DNA from: Muscardinus avellanarius
Taxonomy: Eukaryota; Chordata; Mammalia; Rodentia; Gliridae
Assembly (NCBI GenBank): GCA_963383645.1
Contig: OY726572.1
Location: forward strand, 25,529,792-25,593,791
Reading direction: 5' to 3'
DNA length: 64,000 bases
In this document: positions 23,643-35,475 of the stretch, piece after piece
How the letters are laid out: each line of letters starts with the position of its first letter
Numbering within the stretch: the stretch's first letter is position 1
Notes under the pieces: model-generated
Told to the model about the DNA's origin: nothing
Database searches by the model: none
What the model saw: only the letters and a program-made list of their open reading frames with translations
Program-made: the position numbers and the translations under genes

Positions 23643-24250
23643 GGAATCCTTTTGTAACTTAATGATTTCCCCCTTCTTATTTGTTTGCCAGTCTGGTATT
23701 CTGTCCTATAGTTAGGTATGCTGACCCCTAGGAATCATTGGAACCCCTATGTGGGATCCCACCAAGTCCACCTGGACATGAATAGACTGGAAGGGATGAG
23801 AGGAACTAGAGGAGGCTGTCTTCTGAGGATAAGAGAAAGGCCAACTTCTGCTCTGCCCTTCACACACCCCCATCCCCTCCCTGGCTCAGTCCTAAAAGGG
23901 AGGTGAGAAGTGTCTAGCTAACACTTGCCCTTAAAATGTAGCTGTGGGTGTTTTCTGAATTTTTCTACAGTGAACTCGATGTGCTTGTCCCTGTGCGCCA
24001 GCCTCATCCCAGCACGCTGAGTTGCTGTGGGCAGAGCAGGGCAGGAGTGGACGGCCCTCCCTTGCCACCCTCTAGAGGCTAGGAAGTCAGGTGTCCTAGA
24101 GTCCGGACCTTTCATAATCGCACACTCCTGCAAAGTGGAGCCTCTTTCTTTTACAATGTGTACAAGTGGCCGCGCAAAGGCAAGGGGAGAGCTTTGGCAG
24201 AATTTGCAAGCCTGCTTCTGCCTTCTGCCACATCAAAATCTTCGAGGGAC

Positions 24251-24446
24251 CTGGGCAGGTGGCGCACGCCCGTAATCCCAGAACTTGCCAGGCTGAGGCA
24301 GAAGGATTGCAGATTCAAGGCCAGCCTCAGCAACTTAGTGAGGTGCTCCACAATTTTAGTGAGACCCTGTTTCAAAATAAAAAACAAAATGGAGCTGGAG
24401 GTGGAGCTCAAAGGCTGAACACACCTGGGTTCAATTCCTAGTGCCA
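24251..24446 (+). mobile_element. Dimeric SINE
   Basis: It runs from ctgggcaggtggcgcacgcc to gggttcaattcctagtgcca. The A-box region is altered to tggagctcaaaggctg, so internal promoter strength is doubtful. Confidence 0.88.

Positions 24447-24481
<35 letters not shown>
24447..24481 (+). repeat. TAAA tetranucleotide microsatellite
   Basis: About nine TAAA units form the tail of the preceding SINE. Confidence 0.95.
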
Positions 24482-25024
24482 GCGAGCAAGCAAACAAATA
24501 GATATTAGGAAATCCTCCAAGGAGGGAGGTTTTTTGAAAACCCTCACAAGGCAATTCCAGTGAGCATCCTGACATTTTTTTATGATTTGTTTTGGGTTGC
24601 TTTAATTTTCCTTCACTAAATGTGCTTAAAATATCATTTCCCTGCTCAGAGGGCACTGAGGGGGGAGGGTGAAGTAGATAGCCAGGTAGTGAAAAAACTT
24701 TCCCTATTTTTCAAGCACAAACTTTGTTAGACATATGCATGATTAGCCTCAGAGGGGTTCCACATTCAGGAATCAAGTTCCCTTCTTCCCCAGCCCCTGA
24801 TCCCTCCTGGAAAAGCTCTGTTCTCAGCCTAGCAGGCCAATTTTCCCTTTTCTCTCATATTTTGAATGATTTCGCAATGTAGATGAGCTTAACTCTAGGC
24901 TAAACTTCTTTCAATGGAAAGGAGCCGGGCTTTGAACCTTTCAGCATTAATAGGACAAGTGGAAGATTTCCTTCCTTTGTATTCCATCCCTATCTTCTTT
25001 CCTTTTTTTTTTTTTTTTCCCCAG

Positions 25025-25552
25025 GACCAGCTGCAGGCCCAGGACTTTAGCAAATTCCAGCCACTGAAGAGCAAGCTGCTGGAGGTGGTGGACGACATGC
25101 TGGCGCACGACATCGCCCAGCTCATGGTGCTGGTGCGCCAGGAAGAGTCCCAGCGGCCCGTGCAGATGGTGAAGGGCGGCGCGTTCGAGGGCACCCTGCA
25201 TGGCCCCTTCGGCCACGGCTATGGGGAAGGGGCCGGGGAGGGCATCGACGATGCCGAGTGGGTGGTGGCCCGGGACAAGCCCATGTACGACGAGATCTTC
25301 TACACCCTGTCCCCTGTGGACGGCAAGATCACAGGCGCCAACGCTAAGAAGGAGATGGTGCGCTCCAAACTGCCCAACAGCGTGCTGGGCAAGATCTGGA
25401 AGCTGGCCGACATCGACAAGGACGGCATGTTGGATGATGAGGAGTTCGCTCTGGCCAACCACCTCATCAAGGTCAAGCTGGAGGGACATGAGCTGCCCAA
25501 CGAGCTGCCCGCCCACCTCCTACCTCCATCCAAGAGGAAAGTGGCCGAGTGA
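25025..25552 (+). CDS. EHD3: EHD3 exon 6, C-terminal exon with EH domain and stop
   Basis: The last coding exon encodes residues 361-535 and a TGA stop at 25550-25552. It begins DQLQAQDFSKFQPLKSKLLE (end of the helical region). A Gly/acid-rich linker with a GPF motif at residues 420-422 follows, and then the EH domain from about residue 440. The EF-hand loop DIDKDGMLDDEE is at residues 489-500, just after the conserved Trp485 of the peptide-binding pocket. EH domains bind NPF-containing partners such as rabenosyn-5 and MICAL-L1. In EHD proteins the domain also contacts neighbouring protomers through the GPF/KPF linker motifs. The protein ends PPSKRKVAE, the EHD3 terminus. The summed length with the missing 76 upstream residues is 535, the usual family size. 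A 189-residue minus-strand ORF here is a shadow. Confidence 0.97.
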   Translation, partial: DQLQAQDFSKFQPLKSKLLEVVDDMLAHDIAQLMVLVRQEESQRPVQMVKGGAFEGTLHGPFGHGYGEGAGEGIDDAEWVVARDKPMYDEIFYTLSPVDGKITGANAKKEMVRSKLPNSVLGKIWKLADIDKDGMLDDEEFALANHLIKVKLEGHELPNELPAHLLPPSKRKVAE

Positions 25553-25611
25553 TGGGGCCGGGCAGCGTCAGACAGGCAGGGTCAGAGGAGGGGATGGGGG
25601 CAGGAACCATA

Positions 25612-25650
25612 CACGTACACACGCACACACGCACGCACGCACTCGCACAT
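25612..25650 (+). repeat. CA/CG-type imperfect microsatellite in 3' UTR
   Basis: This is an alternating purine-pyrimidine stretch mixing CACA, CGCA and CACG units, about 60 bp after the EHD3 stop codon. It was read directly from the sequence. Confidence 0.8.
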
Positions 25651-26229
25651 CTCTCCAAGTTCTCGGGATTAGTAGGACAGAAGTACCACCGGGTTCCGGG
25701 ATGCAAACCTACATCTCCACATCCCTTTTTCACCTGTCCCCCACTCCCCTGAGACCCAAGGCAGTTCACAGGTGGCCCACACACCACCCACCATCCCACA
25801 GTGCCTCCAACACCAGCCCCTGAACAGATGGACCAGGCTTTTCATTTAATAGGCAGTTTGCTTCATGCTTTCCCTCTTTGGTTTCCTAATAAGAAGTAGA
25901 CTCAGGGAGGGGCTGGGAGACAGCTGGCTGCCAGGAGGTGAGTTGAGAAGCATCCTCCAGGGTGCTACATCCCAGACTTTAAGAGACAATGGCCTGCTCA
26001 CTCTTTTCTTTCCAAACCTAAGTCTTAGCTTCCTCAGCAAACCTGGCTTTGAACTCTTCCTGCCCTTCACTTCAAAGAATCAAAGGGGGGGGGGGGATAA
26101 AAATTGGTAGGAAGAAACAGATCTTTTTCTGCTCAGAGCCAGTCAAGGTGGTTGTCGTGCACGAAATCTGTCAGATACGTGTTCTTTCTACGTGGCCCGT
26201 GATGTCTGGCCGCTCACCCTTGACTTGCA

Positions 26230-26445
26230 TTTATCCAGCCCCTCCTGTGTGCCCGAAGCTGTGCTGAGCACTTTACTCACATTATTCTGTGTGGCCCTCA
26301 TGAATGCCCTGTTAAGTATGCATTAGGAGGCTCCTATTTTCGCAGATAAGGAGCCTGCAACTTGAAAGAGTTTGGGTGACCTTCCAAGACTCGCAGAAGT
26401 CACCCATGACAGAGAGAGGATTCAAAGCCAGGGCCCCAGACCTGC
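26230..26445 (-). repeat. MIR relic in the EHD3 3' UTR
   Basis: The order gcatttatccagcccctcct, gtgctgagcactttactcac, cctattttcgcagataagga and gggtgaccttccaagactcg is antisense MIR. Confidence 0.65.
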
Positions 26446-27499
26446 AGACTTGCCCCGGTGTTGTGTATAGGATCCCAGCGACGCTACCCAATGACAAAGC
26501 CCATAGCAGGCTGGCAAGAGAGGAGGGCCGGCCAGAATTTGGTGGGCCATCAGTCTGGCCACCTGTCACCTCATGGAAGCAAACCGTGCCTTTTGGCTCT
26601 GCACCTCGTGTTCCTAAGATTACAGTAGTCCAACCGCGCCAGCAGGAGAGTGGGCTGGCCTGCTGGGTGCTGTCAGTGCCAGCGCCCATGGGGCCTGCCA
26701 CCCACTATCTTGAGTCATCCAGCTCAAATGCAGCCCTGGCTCTTACCAGGTGGGACCTAGTGTTAATTCTCAGGGGCTGACATAAAGGCTTGAGGGCTTG
26801 TTCCCTGTAGGGTCCCAGGGACTCTGGGGTTCTGGGCAAGTTGCCACCACATTTAGTGCCCCGTACCCTCCTCTGTGGTCTCTCCCCCAGCTTGCTTGTG
26901 ACCACTGGTCCAGTCACGTTGTCTGTTGGCAGTGCTCCTACTGTGATAGAACATAAGTATAACTTATTTTATATCTATGTTCAGACCATGTAGAGAATAC
27001 TCTGTGTATCCATGATGTGCTTCCTACTGCAGTGTTGGTCATTAGTATTCATGTTAATACAGCACATTTATCCTTTGGTACCCGTCTGGCCACAGAGCAT
27101 CATTCCATGGAGTCGGGGTGCCTGGTGGCATTTTGGGGGGAAGATGGCCCATGAGGACTACTGGAAAGCCAACATTCCCAAACAGCATCCCGTCAACCTG
27201 GTGCTCCTCTGTGCTGGTGGCCAGACCAAGCCTGGCTGGTGGGGCCACTGTTCCCGGCCCCTCTGGAATGGAGATGGTCCCCAAACCTCTGGGGTTCCTT
27301 CTGAAAACGTGTTACTCTTTTTTATGAAATATTGGCAAAGGGCGGTGGGAGAAGAGAGGTCGCACCTTCTCTGGACATGACTGTAAAGTGCCAAGCCCAG
27401 CAGAGGAAAAATCCCCCGCACCTTGCATTGGGCTGAAGGCAAGTGGGAAAGAAATAGCAGAAGGTCGTGGAGTCTGTGTGTTTCTATTTTAAAAGAAAG

Positions 27500-29454
27500 G
27501 GGATGTCTGTGAGTCTCCTTTCCCTACTGACACCGGATAGACACTGCCCCTCTCTCCCTCCCTCCCTTTGTCTCCAAGACTCCCTCCAGGAGGGATCTGT
27601 GGGGCACAGGAGTTCCACGTTTATCTGATTGCTTCACCCTGGAAAGAGGAGATGAGGCTCGAGAATCCTCTAAATGAAGGAGGGGCAGGCCCAGGTCGTC
27701 TTCTCTGGGGCAGTGCTGTCTGGTGCTTGTCGACAGCCTTCTCCTGCTGACCCCTCCAGGTTCTGAGGATCTGGGGAGAACCTGTGCCTCTGCCTGGGGA
27801 ATATTTCACATGAAAAGCCGAGATGTGAAGCCCATCTTGTAGAACCTCTGGTACCACACACCTGTTGCTCCTTTCTCTCAAACTTCCAGCCTTGACCGTG
27901 GAGGTCATCAAAGAAGGAGCAGCACCTGCACCTACGTGGTCTAAACCATGCCCAGAGTTAGTCACGGATGGGTGCAGGTGACACTGCTGGCCATGGCAGG
28001 CATGAGCCTCTGTCTGCAGGGCTGCGAGAGGTTTCCTAAGTCGTCCCACCACCCTGGGCTCCCTCTTTTCCAAAACCCTGTATCTTCGAGTTGGCTCGTT
28101 GGAATGGACAGAACTATGTGGGAAGAAGACTGGACTCGCATCCACTTCTCCCTTTGAGATGCTAACTGGTGCTATACACATTCAGTCCTTTATTCTTCAG
28201 TTTGTATTTTCATCAATCTACTCACCCAATGAGCTTTCATTCCAAAGGCACTGAGCCCTCCTCTTCCACAGAAAAGACCCTGAGGGAAAACATAAGAGAT
28301 TCATTCCTTGAGTCTTAAAAAAAAAAAAAAAAGTACTTAAGTCCATCTTTGTGGTAGGAACAATTGTAAATGGATGAAATCAAGTTCTTAGAAGATCAAT
28401 GAGTTCATATCCAAGTGGGGAAACCAGACATTTATATAAACGTCAATAATGCCAGGAGGGCACATCGTATGGGTGGGGACAGGCAACTCGGGGACCCCTG
28501 AGAGTGAAGAATGGCTTCAGACTAGAGGTTAGGGGGTCAAAGAAATCCTGGGGTGGGGTAGACCTGAGCTGAACCAAAGGAACTTTCTGGGGTCAGCCTC
28601 TTGAGTACACTTACTTCCCTAATCCAAGGAGCACAGGCAGGATTTTGTGTGTGTGCAAAACTAAACAGCATTCCCAGCAAAACAAACAGTGCCAAACATT
28701 TGAGGAAAAGCATGATTAGGAGGAGTTTGCCTCTGGGGACTCTGCTAGTTTTTCACAGGTCATGTTCAAGTGAAAATTTTATCAGTGTCTTCAAAGTCAA
28801 AAATTCCAGTGCCTGGAGAAATGTCAGCCCTCCCAGCTGAGCAACAAGGGACATAGGATAGCAGATGGAGGGCATGGCCTTCCTAATTGGGGCTGTTCAC
28901 AAGGTTTTGGACCTCCATTCTTCTGGCCCCAGGGAAGACTGAGCCTGATGCCCCTTTGAAGTTAGGCCAGCTGTGTGACTTGTGTTGGCTAGTGAAATAG
29001 GAGTGTAAGGAAATCATCCCTGCCTTACAGAAACAAGTGTGTAGGTGGCTGCATTCTGCATGTCCCCCATCATAAGGAAGGCACCTGGACAGGATTCAAA
29101 CTCTAGTTGTTTTAATTTTAAGCCACTGATGGGCATGGGCTATTTTCTTCCCATGGTGGGGAGACTTGGTAAGCTCTTCTTAGAAGGATGGAAAGTTCTA
29201 AGGAGACCCAGTTCCTGCCTTCTGCAAAATGGAGGTCACCTGAAGCTTTATGGGATGGGTGATTCTCTGCCCTGTCCCAGAGCCTGCCTCTTCAATGTTG
29301 CATTTTTTTTTTGCTGGAGAACTTTGCACAGTGTCAAACATTGATGGGATGTGACTTTCTCTCTGTAGAAATGTAGGTTCTGGGAATTGGGCATTTGTTT
29401 ACTTAGGACTGTACAGTATATATAAAGAGGTGAAAAGGTCAGAAAGAGAAAAAA
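27500..29454. other. Region downstream of EHD3 without recognised gene
   Basis: This stretch is unique-looking sequence that may include the distal 3' UTR. It contains a 16-base A run at 28317-28332. ORFs up to 186 residues (minus strand near 27621-28181) show no domain or compositional sign of coding. Confidence 0.5.
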
Positions 29455-29675
29455 GTCAGGCATGGTGACTCATGCCTGCAATTCCTATACTTGGGAGGCT
29501 GAGACAGGAGGTTTGCAGGTTTGAGACCAGCCTCAGCAAGGCCATCAGCAATTTACTGAGACTCTGCTTCAAAATTAAAAATAAAATAGCTATTGTATCT
29601 CTGAGGTCTGTAGCTCAGAGGTAGAATGCCTCTGGGTTCAATTCCTAGTGCTGCAAAAAAGCGAGAGAGAAAAAC
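29455..29675 (+). mobile_element. Dimeric SINE
   Basis: It runs from gtcaggcatggtgactcatg to gggttcaattcctagtgctg. About 20 extra bases (gctattgtatctctgagg) lie between the halves. AGAGAAAAA on both sides is a plausible short target duplication. Confidence 0.85.
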
Positions 29676-29981
29676 TACAATCCCCAGACTGCTTTGCAGC
29701 CGGGTTCAGGACATGACTTTAGGTCCTGCCAATCAGATATACCATGGAAGACTATGCTAAAGTGGATCCTGCTAGAAGTGAACCCTGTGGCAATAATAAG
29801 TACTTCCTGGCTTTGCAGCTTCATATCAATGCTCAAGAATTAAGCTGGGAGTCTTGTTTGCGAGGTCAGGTGGAACAGTGGCCAACACTAGCAGCCTTGT
29901 ATTTTCCTGGCTTACCTTGGTGCCTAAGCACTGATGAGATGTATGGGGGGTGGTGCCTGGGCTGCAATGGGGAAGCTTGCT

Positions 29982-29985
<4 letters not shown>

Positions 29986-30022
<37 letters not shown>
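29986..30022 (+). repeat. GA dinucleotide microsatellite
   Basis: Uninterrupted AG run of about 37 bases. Confidence 0.95.
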
Positions 30023-30026
<4 letters not shown>

Positions 30027-30159
30027 GAATAGGGGGAGAGGGTTTGGCAGTGCTTCCTAGAGAGAGAATTATTATGCAGGAGAATCTTCACAGTGATCAT
30101 TCCTTTGTTAAGAGCCTTAAGGATGAATGAGCCAGTGTACTTAGGACACAATACTACGA

Positions 30160-30214
30160 AATAAAGACATATTAGAAATAGTAGTTCTACCTGCTTCCCT
30201 TGGGATTTAATAAA
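30160..30214 (+). promoter_or_regulatory. Two AATAAA hexamers, possible distal polyadenylation signals
   Basis: AATAAA occurs at 30160-30165 and 30209-30214. They are the first canonical hexamers I noticed on the EHD3 strand after the stop codon, about 4.6 kb downstream. Whether EHD3 transcripts reach this point cannot be told from sequence. Confidence 0.2.
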
Positions 30215-32623
30215 GGGCAGGCCCCCTCACCCCTACCCCAAGAGGCCATCACTGAGGAGTCACGGTGGCAGCCATGGCCTGGCGACAGGTTGGATGGTAA
30301 ACACAGTGCACAGGGAAGATGCTGGCAAGAGCAGGTGCCGCAGTACCTCGGGACCTGAGTTCCCGCATCCAGATGAGCCACGTGGCCTCTCTTTCCTCAT
30401 TTGTTCTTGCCCTAAAGCCAAGGTCATTTCAGTCTTTTGAAACTGTTGTCAGGATATAGAGACCACAGGTGGGAAAGCTCACCGCTGATGTCAACACTAC
30501 GCAAGGTGAGTTTTGTTGGTATGCTCTCAGAGGCGCAGTTGGGGGAAGAGGGGCGAATCCTAACCACAGCAAGGAAGGAGAGCAGCCGAGCTCTGTAAGG
30601 CTCAGAGGAAGATGAGGCAAAGACGTGTGGAGAGTCTGGGCAGAGCCACATCTATGGTGTTGATATCTGAGAAATGTCCAGGGATCTGGACATTCCCTGG
30701 GGGCGGGAGGGGAACTGTGGCCCTAGAATACTGAGGCCCACTGCCACCCAGATAAACACACAGCCCTGAGCCCCTCCCTGGCCTCTGGCCATCACAATCT
30801 GATGCTGACAAGGGGCTATGAACATCTAGGTGCTCTTACTGGGGTAGGTAACATGGCAGCCTGGCTCAAGATGGGATGGGTGGCTGATACCCAAGAAGCG
30901 CTGAGGCTAGGGCAGCTCCTGCACAGTGGCGACTGCCAGGCCCCAAGGGCAAATGCTTATCTTCACAAAAAGCATCTGGATTGCATGGTTGAAGTCAAGT
31001 CTCCTTTCCTGGCAGCCAGTGTTTTCTCACAGCATGTCTTAAACCAGACAAGGAGCTGATGTGAAAAATACCAGACCCATGTAGAGATGTAGATCGCTAC
31101 ATCCTGATCCCATCACTGAAGAGACTGGGATTTAGTTCACCTTCGAGAGAATCACGAATATATTGGCATCATGACCATGCTGGTTAAATCTGATTTGGGG
31201 CTATGGTGTGTCCTTTTACACAGACTGCTCCTGTCCCCAACCTTTTCTACTTTCCTGTCCTCCACACCAGGAGGCATCACCCCTCCACACTGGATGGGCT
31301 TTCTGTCTCGGCTATGCCAGCAATGAACAAATATGTATGCACACACGTGCACGCACACACACAAACACACAAACTTTATTCCCGTCCTCCATGTCTGCCC
31401 CATCCCCCAGAGCAGGGTCTTGCTCTGAGACCACCGGCTGATCTCAGGAGCCAAGGGACTTCATGTATCACCATGGTTCAGATGCTCTGCCCTGACTGGT
31501 CACAGTTCTGAGTCTGACAGGAGCCTGTGAGCCCAGTGGGAATGGTTCCTGTCAATCTGACAGAGAAGTCTGGAGAGATTCTGGGTCAGGCAGGCATTTG
31601 GGCACAGCACCATGTGAGCACATGCTTATATGCAGAATTCCCCTCTGGGTCTCAATGGCCTGCTAAATGCCTCCACAGCTTCCTTGGCCCTAGGAGGCAA
31701 TTCCCCTCATTCCAGAAAATCCTAGACTTGAGGAACACGCAACAGAATGGAAAGATACAGGGCCGAGAAGTCAGCAGGAGCTCCTTGCCTAGAGCAGGGT
31801 GTCTGTTCCAGCCCCAGAGCAGCTGCAGCCTGTCCGCTTGATACCCCAGCTGTCCAGAGCCACAGGAACCAAGGCCTGAGATAATGACAGCCCTGACCTC
31901 CTCGGCTACGTTTCCTGGAACTCCTTGAGATGAAGAAAAACAAGCAAACCGACTCTGAGCTGCAGCACTTGGCCAGATGTCAGTCCTCAGCCCTAGGAAT
32001 GAACATCTGACCTGTGATCCTGCTCTGCTGGTGTGTTTAAATGAAGCCCCCACTTTCCCCACGGAGGATTTCAATCTGCCTCCCTCAAGTGGATAACAGC
32101 AAAAGTCCTCAAACCAGGATTTTCCCAAGACCCAAAGCAATTATTTCCCCTACACGTGACACCCCACCCCTTATCCCCTCTCTGCAAACCCCTAAAACTT
32201 TAGGAGCTCCACTGTGGAGCCGCCTTATACTTTCCATACTTATCCCACTCTAGCCACCCAGATAATACGCTTCTATGAGCATAGAATGTGCCTCACCCAG
32301 AGCAGTGGGCACCTTGCTGTGTCACCAGGTCCCTTTTAAGAGTCAAGGACTTAATTCTCCAGCTGTTCACAGTGCTACCAGCTGCCAGCACTCAAATTCA
32401 AGCTGTCCCCGCAAAAGTCCCTCAGCTGCAGAGATCTGCCTCCTCCACCCATGAAGTACCCTTTCCCAGGGGCAGCTGTGTTCAGTGACCGGTCAATGGG
32501 GACATAGGAAGGCCTGGTCTCGACATAGAAGGGCCAGCTCAGCTTCAGAACTCATCAGCTGAGCCTTTGTGACTGTATTACAGCCCAACTGTCTCTGAGT
32601 CCCAACCCACTTCCTCCCCTTGC
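30215..32623. other. Intergenic region, no gene recognised
   Basis: Unique or anciently diverged sequence. The only clear repeat is an impure CA microsatellite at about 31340-31371. The 162-residue minus-strand ORF near 31652-32140 has no recognisable domain. Confidence 0.5.
31340..31371 (+). repeat. Impure CA microsatellite
   Basis: CA units are interrupted by CG and AAAC. Confidence 0.85.
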
Positions 32624-32800
32624 TTTTTTTTTAACAATTTTTTTTATTGAACATAAATAGTATACATTTAAACTATATTTGGTGCCCTCTCCCCCCCGTC
32701 CCCATTTTCCCTTCCCCCCTCCCACCAATGGTTGTCCAGGTTAACCATGTCTTATTCATAATTTTACACATGTTCAGATGTAGACCCTCATTAATCAAGA
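32624..32800 (-). mobile_element. L1 3' end, minus strand, 5'-truncated
   Basis: It begins with a T-rich tract and tttattgaacataaatag. The string tttggtgccctctccccccc follows, a pyrimidine-rich block matching the one after the T tract at 37866 (acttggtgccccccccatct). On the sense strand this is the G-rich polypurine part of an L1 3' UTR. The distal boundary is approximate. Confidence 0.6.
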
Positions 32801-33599
32801 TCGGCCTTCCTCCTCTCCTATCTTTCCATTCAAACTTAGCTAGTATTTCCCCTCTAATTTCAAGTGGAAAACCCAAGCACACTCTAACAATTCCTGCAAG
32901 TGAAGCTCCAACTCAGAGTCTGCTCCCAGGCAATGCGACCTGCCCAGAGCATCTAGCAAACAGCAGCTGCTTAATAAATACTTGTTTGCATAATTGAACA
33001 GTCAACTGCTTCGTAATGAATCCAATCCACAGTGACCTCAGAGGGACTAGTTAGCTGACCAGGCAGATAGGTGCAGGGGTCTTGCCAGAAGATAAATGCC
33101 ACATGGCTCCAGATTCTACTTGGCAGGCTGCTGTGAATTACTGGAGAAGCTGGAACAGTGGATCATGCAGGGGAAAATGAATTAAGTCCCAGAGTTATAC
33201 ATCAGGCAGATCCGGTCAGAGGTTTATTATTCATGAGTGACCAGAAGGACCACAGGGCTCATATTCCATTGGGCTGGGGGAGCGAGAGCATTTCTCAGAT
33301 CTCTCACTCTATAATTTCTTCTTTTCTTTGAAAAGCAAATACCTTCTGTTCTGGACTATGCACAGCTCAGAGAGAGCAGAGGTCAATAGATGAGGGAGAG
33401 AGTATTTTTTTCCTGGGGTACTGCTCCAACCCCAGATTTTCACAAAGCAAGCATTAGAAGGAAGGATGCCTGCTCGGGGGTGAAACTGATGATGGTGTTG
33501 TTCTTAAGCAGCAGCCTACAACTACATAGAGAGACGGAGACTTTTTAAAATCACAGACTTGTAGAATAGAAAAGATCAGTGGATGAAAAAGAACTGGGA
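32801..33599. other. Intergenic region, nothing recognised
   Basis: No gene, RNA or clear transposable element could be identified between the L1 tail and the next SINE. Confidence 0.4.
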
Positions 33600-33800
33600 G
33601 CCGGACGTGGTGGTGCACACTTGTAATCCCAGCATTTGGGAGGCTAAGACGGGAAGAACTCTGTTTGTTGACAGCCTCGGCTACTTAGTGAAGCTGTTTT
33701 GCAACTCAGAGAGACCCTGTTTCAAAATAAAGAATAAAAAATAGGGCTGGAGTTATAGCTCGGAGGTAGGATGCCTCTGGGTTCCATTCCCAGTACCACA
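33600..33800 (+). mobile_element. Dimeric SINE
   Basis: It runs from gccggacgtggtggtgcaca to gggttccattcccagtacca. The right half reads gagttatagctcggaggtag. Confidence 0.9.
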
Positions 33801-33817
33801 AAAATAAACAAATAAAT

Positions 33818-33819
33818 GA

Positions 33820-33858
<39 letters not shown>
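33818..33858 (+). repeat. AAAG tetranucleotide microsatellite
   Basis: About ten GAAA/AAAG units grow from the SINE tail. Confidence 0.93.
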
Positions 33859-34351
33859 GAGAAAAGACCTGAAGCAACAAAAGAAGACCTGATGGGAGTC
33901 AGGATACCCAGGGCTGGTTGTCGAACTCCCATGACCACAGATTGGTAGAAACTTCCTGGAACACTTGTGTGCACAGAAGTGGCTTCCATGACCAGCCCAT
34001 CTCTTCCTTGGCCCAGAACTGGGAACTGTGGTTCATTCATCCTCAAGTTTTGCCAGTTCCTCAATGAAGAGGAATCACATTTAATGCCACAGCCATATTA
34101 TATGTTACATGTAGTTTATTATATAAATAATTATATGCTATACCTAGCTAGTAGCTTAGTAAACCATGCAGATCTTATCCCATATTCTCATTTTACCATC
34201 TTTGAAAAGTCCTGAGGGAAAGATTCATCATCAGATACTTTGAAACAAACAGAAACCTGGCTATGGTGAATCTCAGTTGATCTGTGTGATGAGGACCTTA
34301 ATGGCAGACTGGGTAACTTCTAGAATGTGCCTTAGGAGTTCGGATACTGGC

Positions 34352-34770
34352 TTAAGGGAGATCCACACAATGGAATTCTACTCAGCAGTAAAGAAGAACA
34401 AAATAATATCATTTTCAGGAAAACGGATGAACCTGGAGAACCTTATGTTAAATGAGAATACCCAGTTACTGACAGTGAAGGGTTATCAGTTTTCTCATAT
34501 GCAGAAGCTAGGGACATACTTGGGATAACTAGAGAGACCTCAAATAATGAAGGAGAAACTACAGTGGAGCCAGAGAGGTGGTCTGGGGGAAGTGGGGAGT
34601 CAATGAATGACTCACTCCATTGATATAATGTACATATGTGAGAACACCAATGTCAATCTTAATATTCCTCGATATGGGGAGAGGGAAGGGAGCCAACACA
34701 CCAAATGCTCTGTGCAGGTATGTCACCATCACCATGAACTTCATTATGATGTGAGACTATAATGCACCGA
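34352..34770 (+). mobile_element. L1 3' fragment (ORF2 end and 3' UTR)
   Basis: The segment opens with cacaatggaattctactcag, which encodes the MEFYSAVKKNK-type C-terminus of L1 ORF2p. The gaaaacggatgaacctggag block follows, and then a G-rich 3' UTR. It ends with the family tail gactataatgcaccgataga. It has stop codons and is only a relic. Sense strand, 5'-truncated. Confidence 0.8.
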
Positions 34771-35039
34771 TAGAAGTATGTATATAATATATAAGCATGA
34801 GTTCTTTTATATATATGTACAGGAGAATCTCAGGTTTTTGTATCTGGACAGAACCTTGGAAACCACTGTGTCCATGCAGTTTCAGTCACCAATGGGTGTT
34901 TGTTCTGTCTCCTTATGACTGTCTCTGACCATCCACATGTTTAGACCAAATACTTCTGGATGCAATGTCTTCCAGCAGTGACTAGCTAATTATTGCAATA
35001 TTCTGCCTTTGAAACAGACACATAGAACTGCATCTGAAA

Positions 35040-35475
35040 AGGATCAGGATACATTTGTCAAAACCCATGAATCCCTGAAGCCCAGGAGCTGGGCGTGGTG
35101 GTGCGCACACTTGTAATCCCCGCGCTTGGGAGGCTGAAACAGGAGGATGGCACAGGTTCAAAGCCAGCCTCAGCTATTGAGTGAGGTTCTCAGAAACTTA
35201 ATGAGACCCTGTTTCCAAATAAAGTATAAAATAGATCTGGGGGGAAAAATCATAAACGGTACAACAGCTTGCAAATCTTCATGTGAACTATGGACTTGGG
35301 GATGATAATGATGCCTTGGCGTAAATACATTAATTATAGATGTTCATAACTTTAATAAATAGTGGGAGAGGTTGTGGGTATGTAGGGATAAGAGTTGTAT
35401 GAAAACTGTACTTTTGCTCAACTTTGCTGTGAAACTAAAACTTCTTGAAAAAATGAAGTTTACTAAGTGCAAAAA
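35040..35475 (+). mobile_element. Old L1M 3' end interrupted by a SINE
   Basis: The strings acatttgtcaaaacccatga before the SINE, and gtgaactatggacttgggga, agtgggagaggttgtgggta and tgctgtgaaactaaaacttc after it, follow the 3' end of ancient mammalian L1M elements in order. The SINE occupies about 35098-35246. Confidence 0.7.
35098..35246 (+). mobile_element. 3'-shortened SINE inside L1M
   Basis: The copy begins gctgggcgtggtggtgcgca and runs through gaccctgtttccaaataaag to atagatctgggg, then stops. The tRNA-like right half is essentially missing. Confidence 0.85.

Larger units (their letters stand above)
21459..25024 (+). other. EHD3: EHD3 intron 5
   Basis: This 3566-bp phase 0 intron is densely loaded with SINEs: 22020-22200 (+), an outer + element at 22764-23215 with a minus element inside it, 23456-23642 (-) and 24251-24446 (+). 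It also holds a purine-rich GGAA-type tract and a TAAA microsatellite. It ends in a 16-base T run at 25003-25018, then CCCCAG acceptor. Confidence 0.85.
25553..27500 (+). other. EHD3: EHD3 3' UTR (end uncertain)
   Basis: Sequence directly after the stop codon must belong to the 3' UTR, since no donor site or further coding sequence is apparent. It contains a CA/CG-type imperfect repeat at about 25612-25650, an 11-12 base G run near 26086 and a minus-oriented MIR relic at about 26230-26445. I found no canonical AATAAA between the stop and 27.5 kb. The nearest canonical hexamers downstream are at 30160-30165 and 30209-30214, after a SINE. The end given here is only a guess. Confidence 0.45.

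Noticed and set aside
24947..25516. Minus-strand ORF of 189 residues
   Set aside because: Antisense shadow of EHD3 exon 6.
25200..25823. Plus-strand ORF of 207 residues overlapping exon 6
   Set aside because: Out-of-frame reading of the GC-rich EHD3 exon, low complexity and no domain.
27621..28181. Minus-strand ORF of 186 residues downstream of EHD3
   Set aside because: No domain, no codon-usage support and no clear splice or promoter context; treated as chance.
28317..28332. A16 run as the end of a processed pseudogene
   Set aside because: No upstream sequence similar to a spliced gene and no flanking direct repeat was found.
31652..32140. Minus-strand ORF of 162 residues
   Set aside because: No recognised homology and no coding signature.
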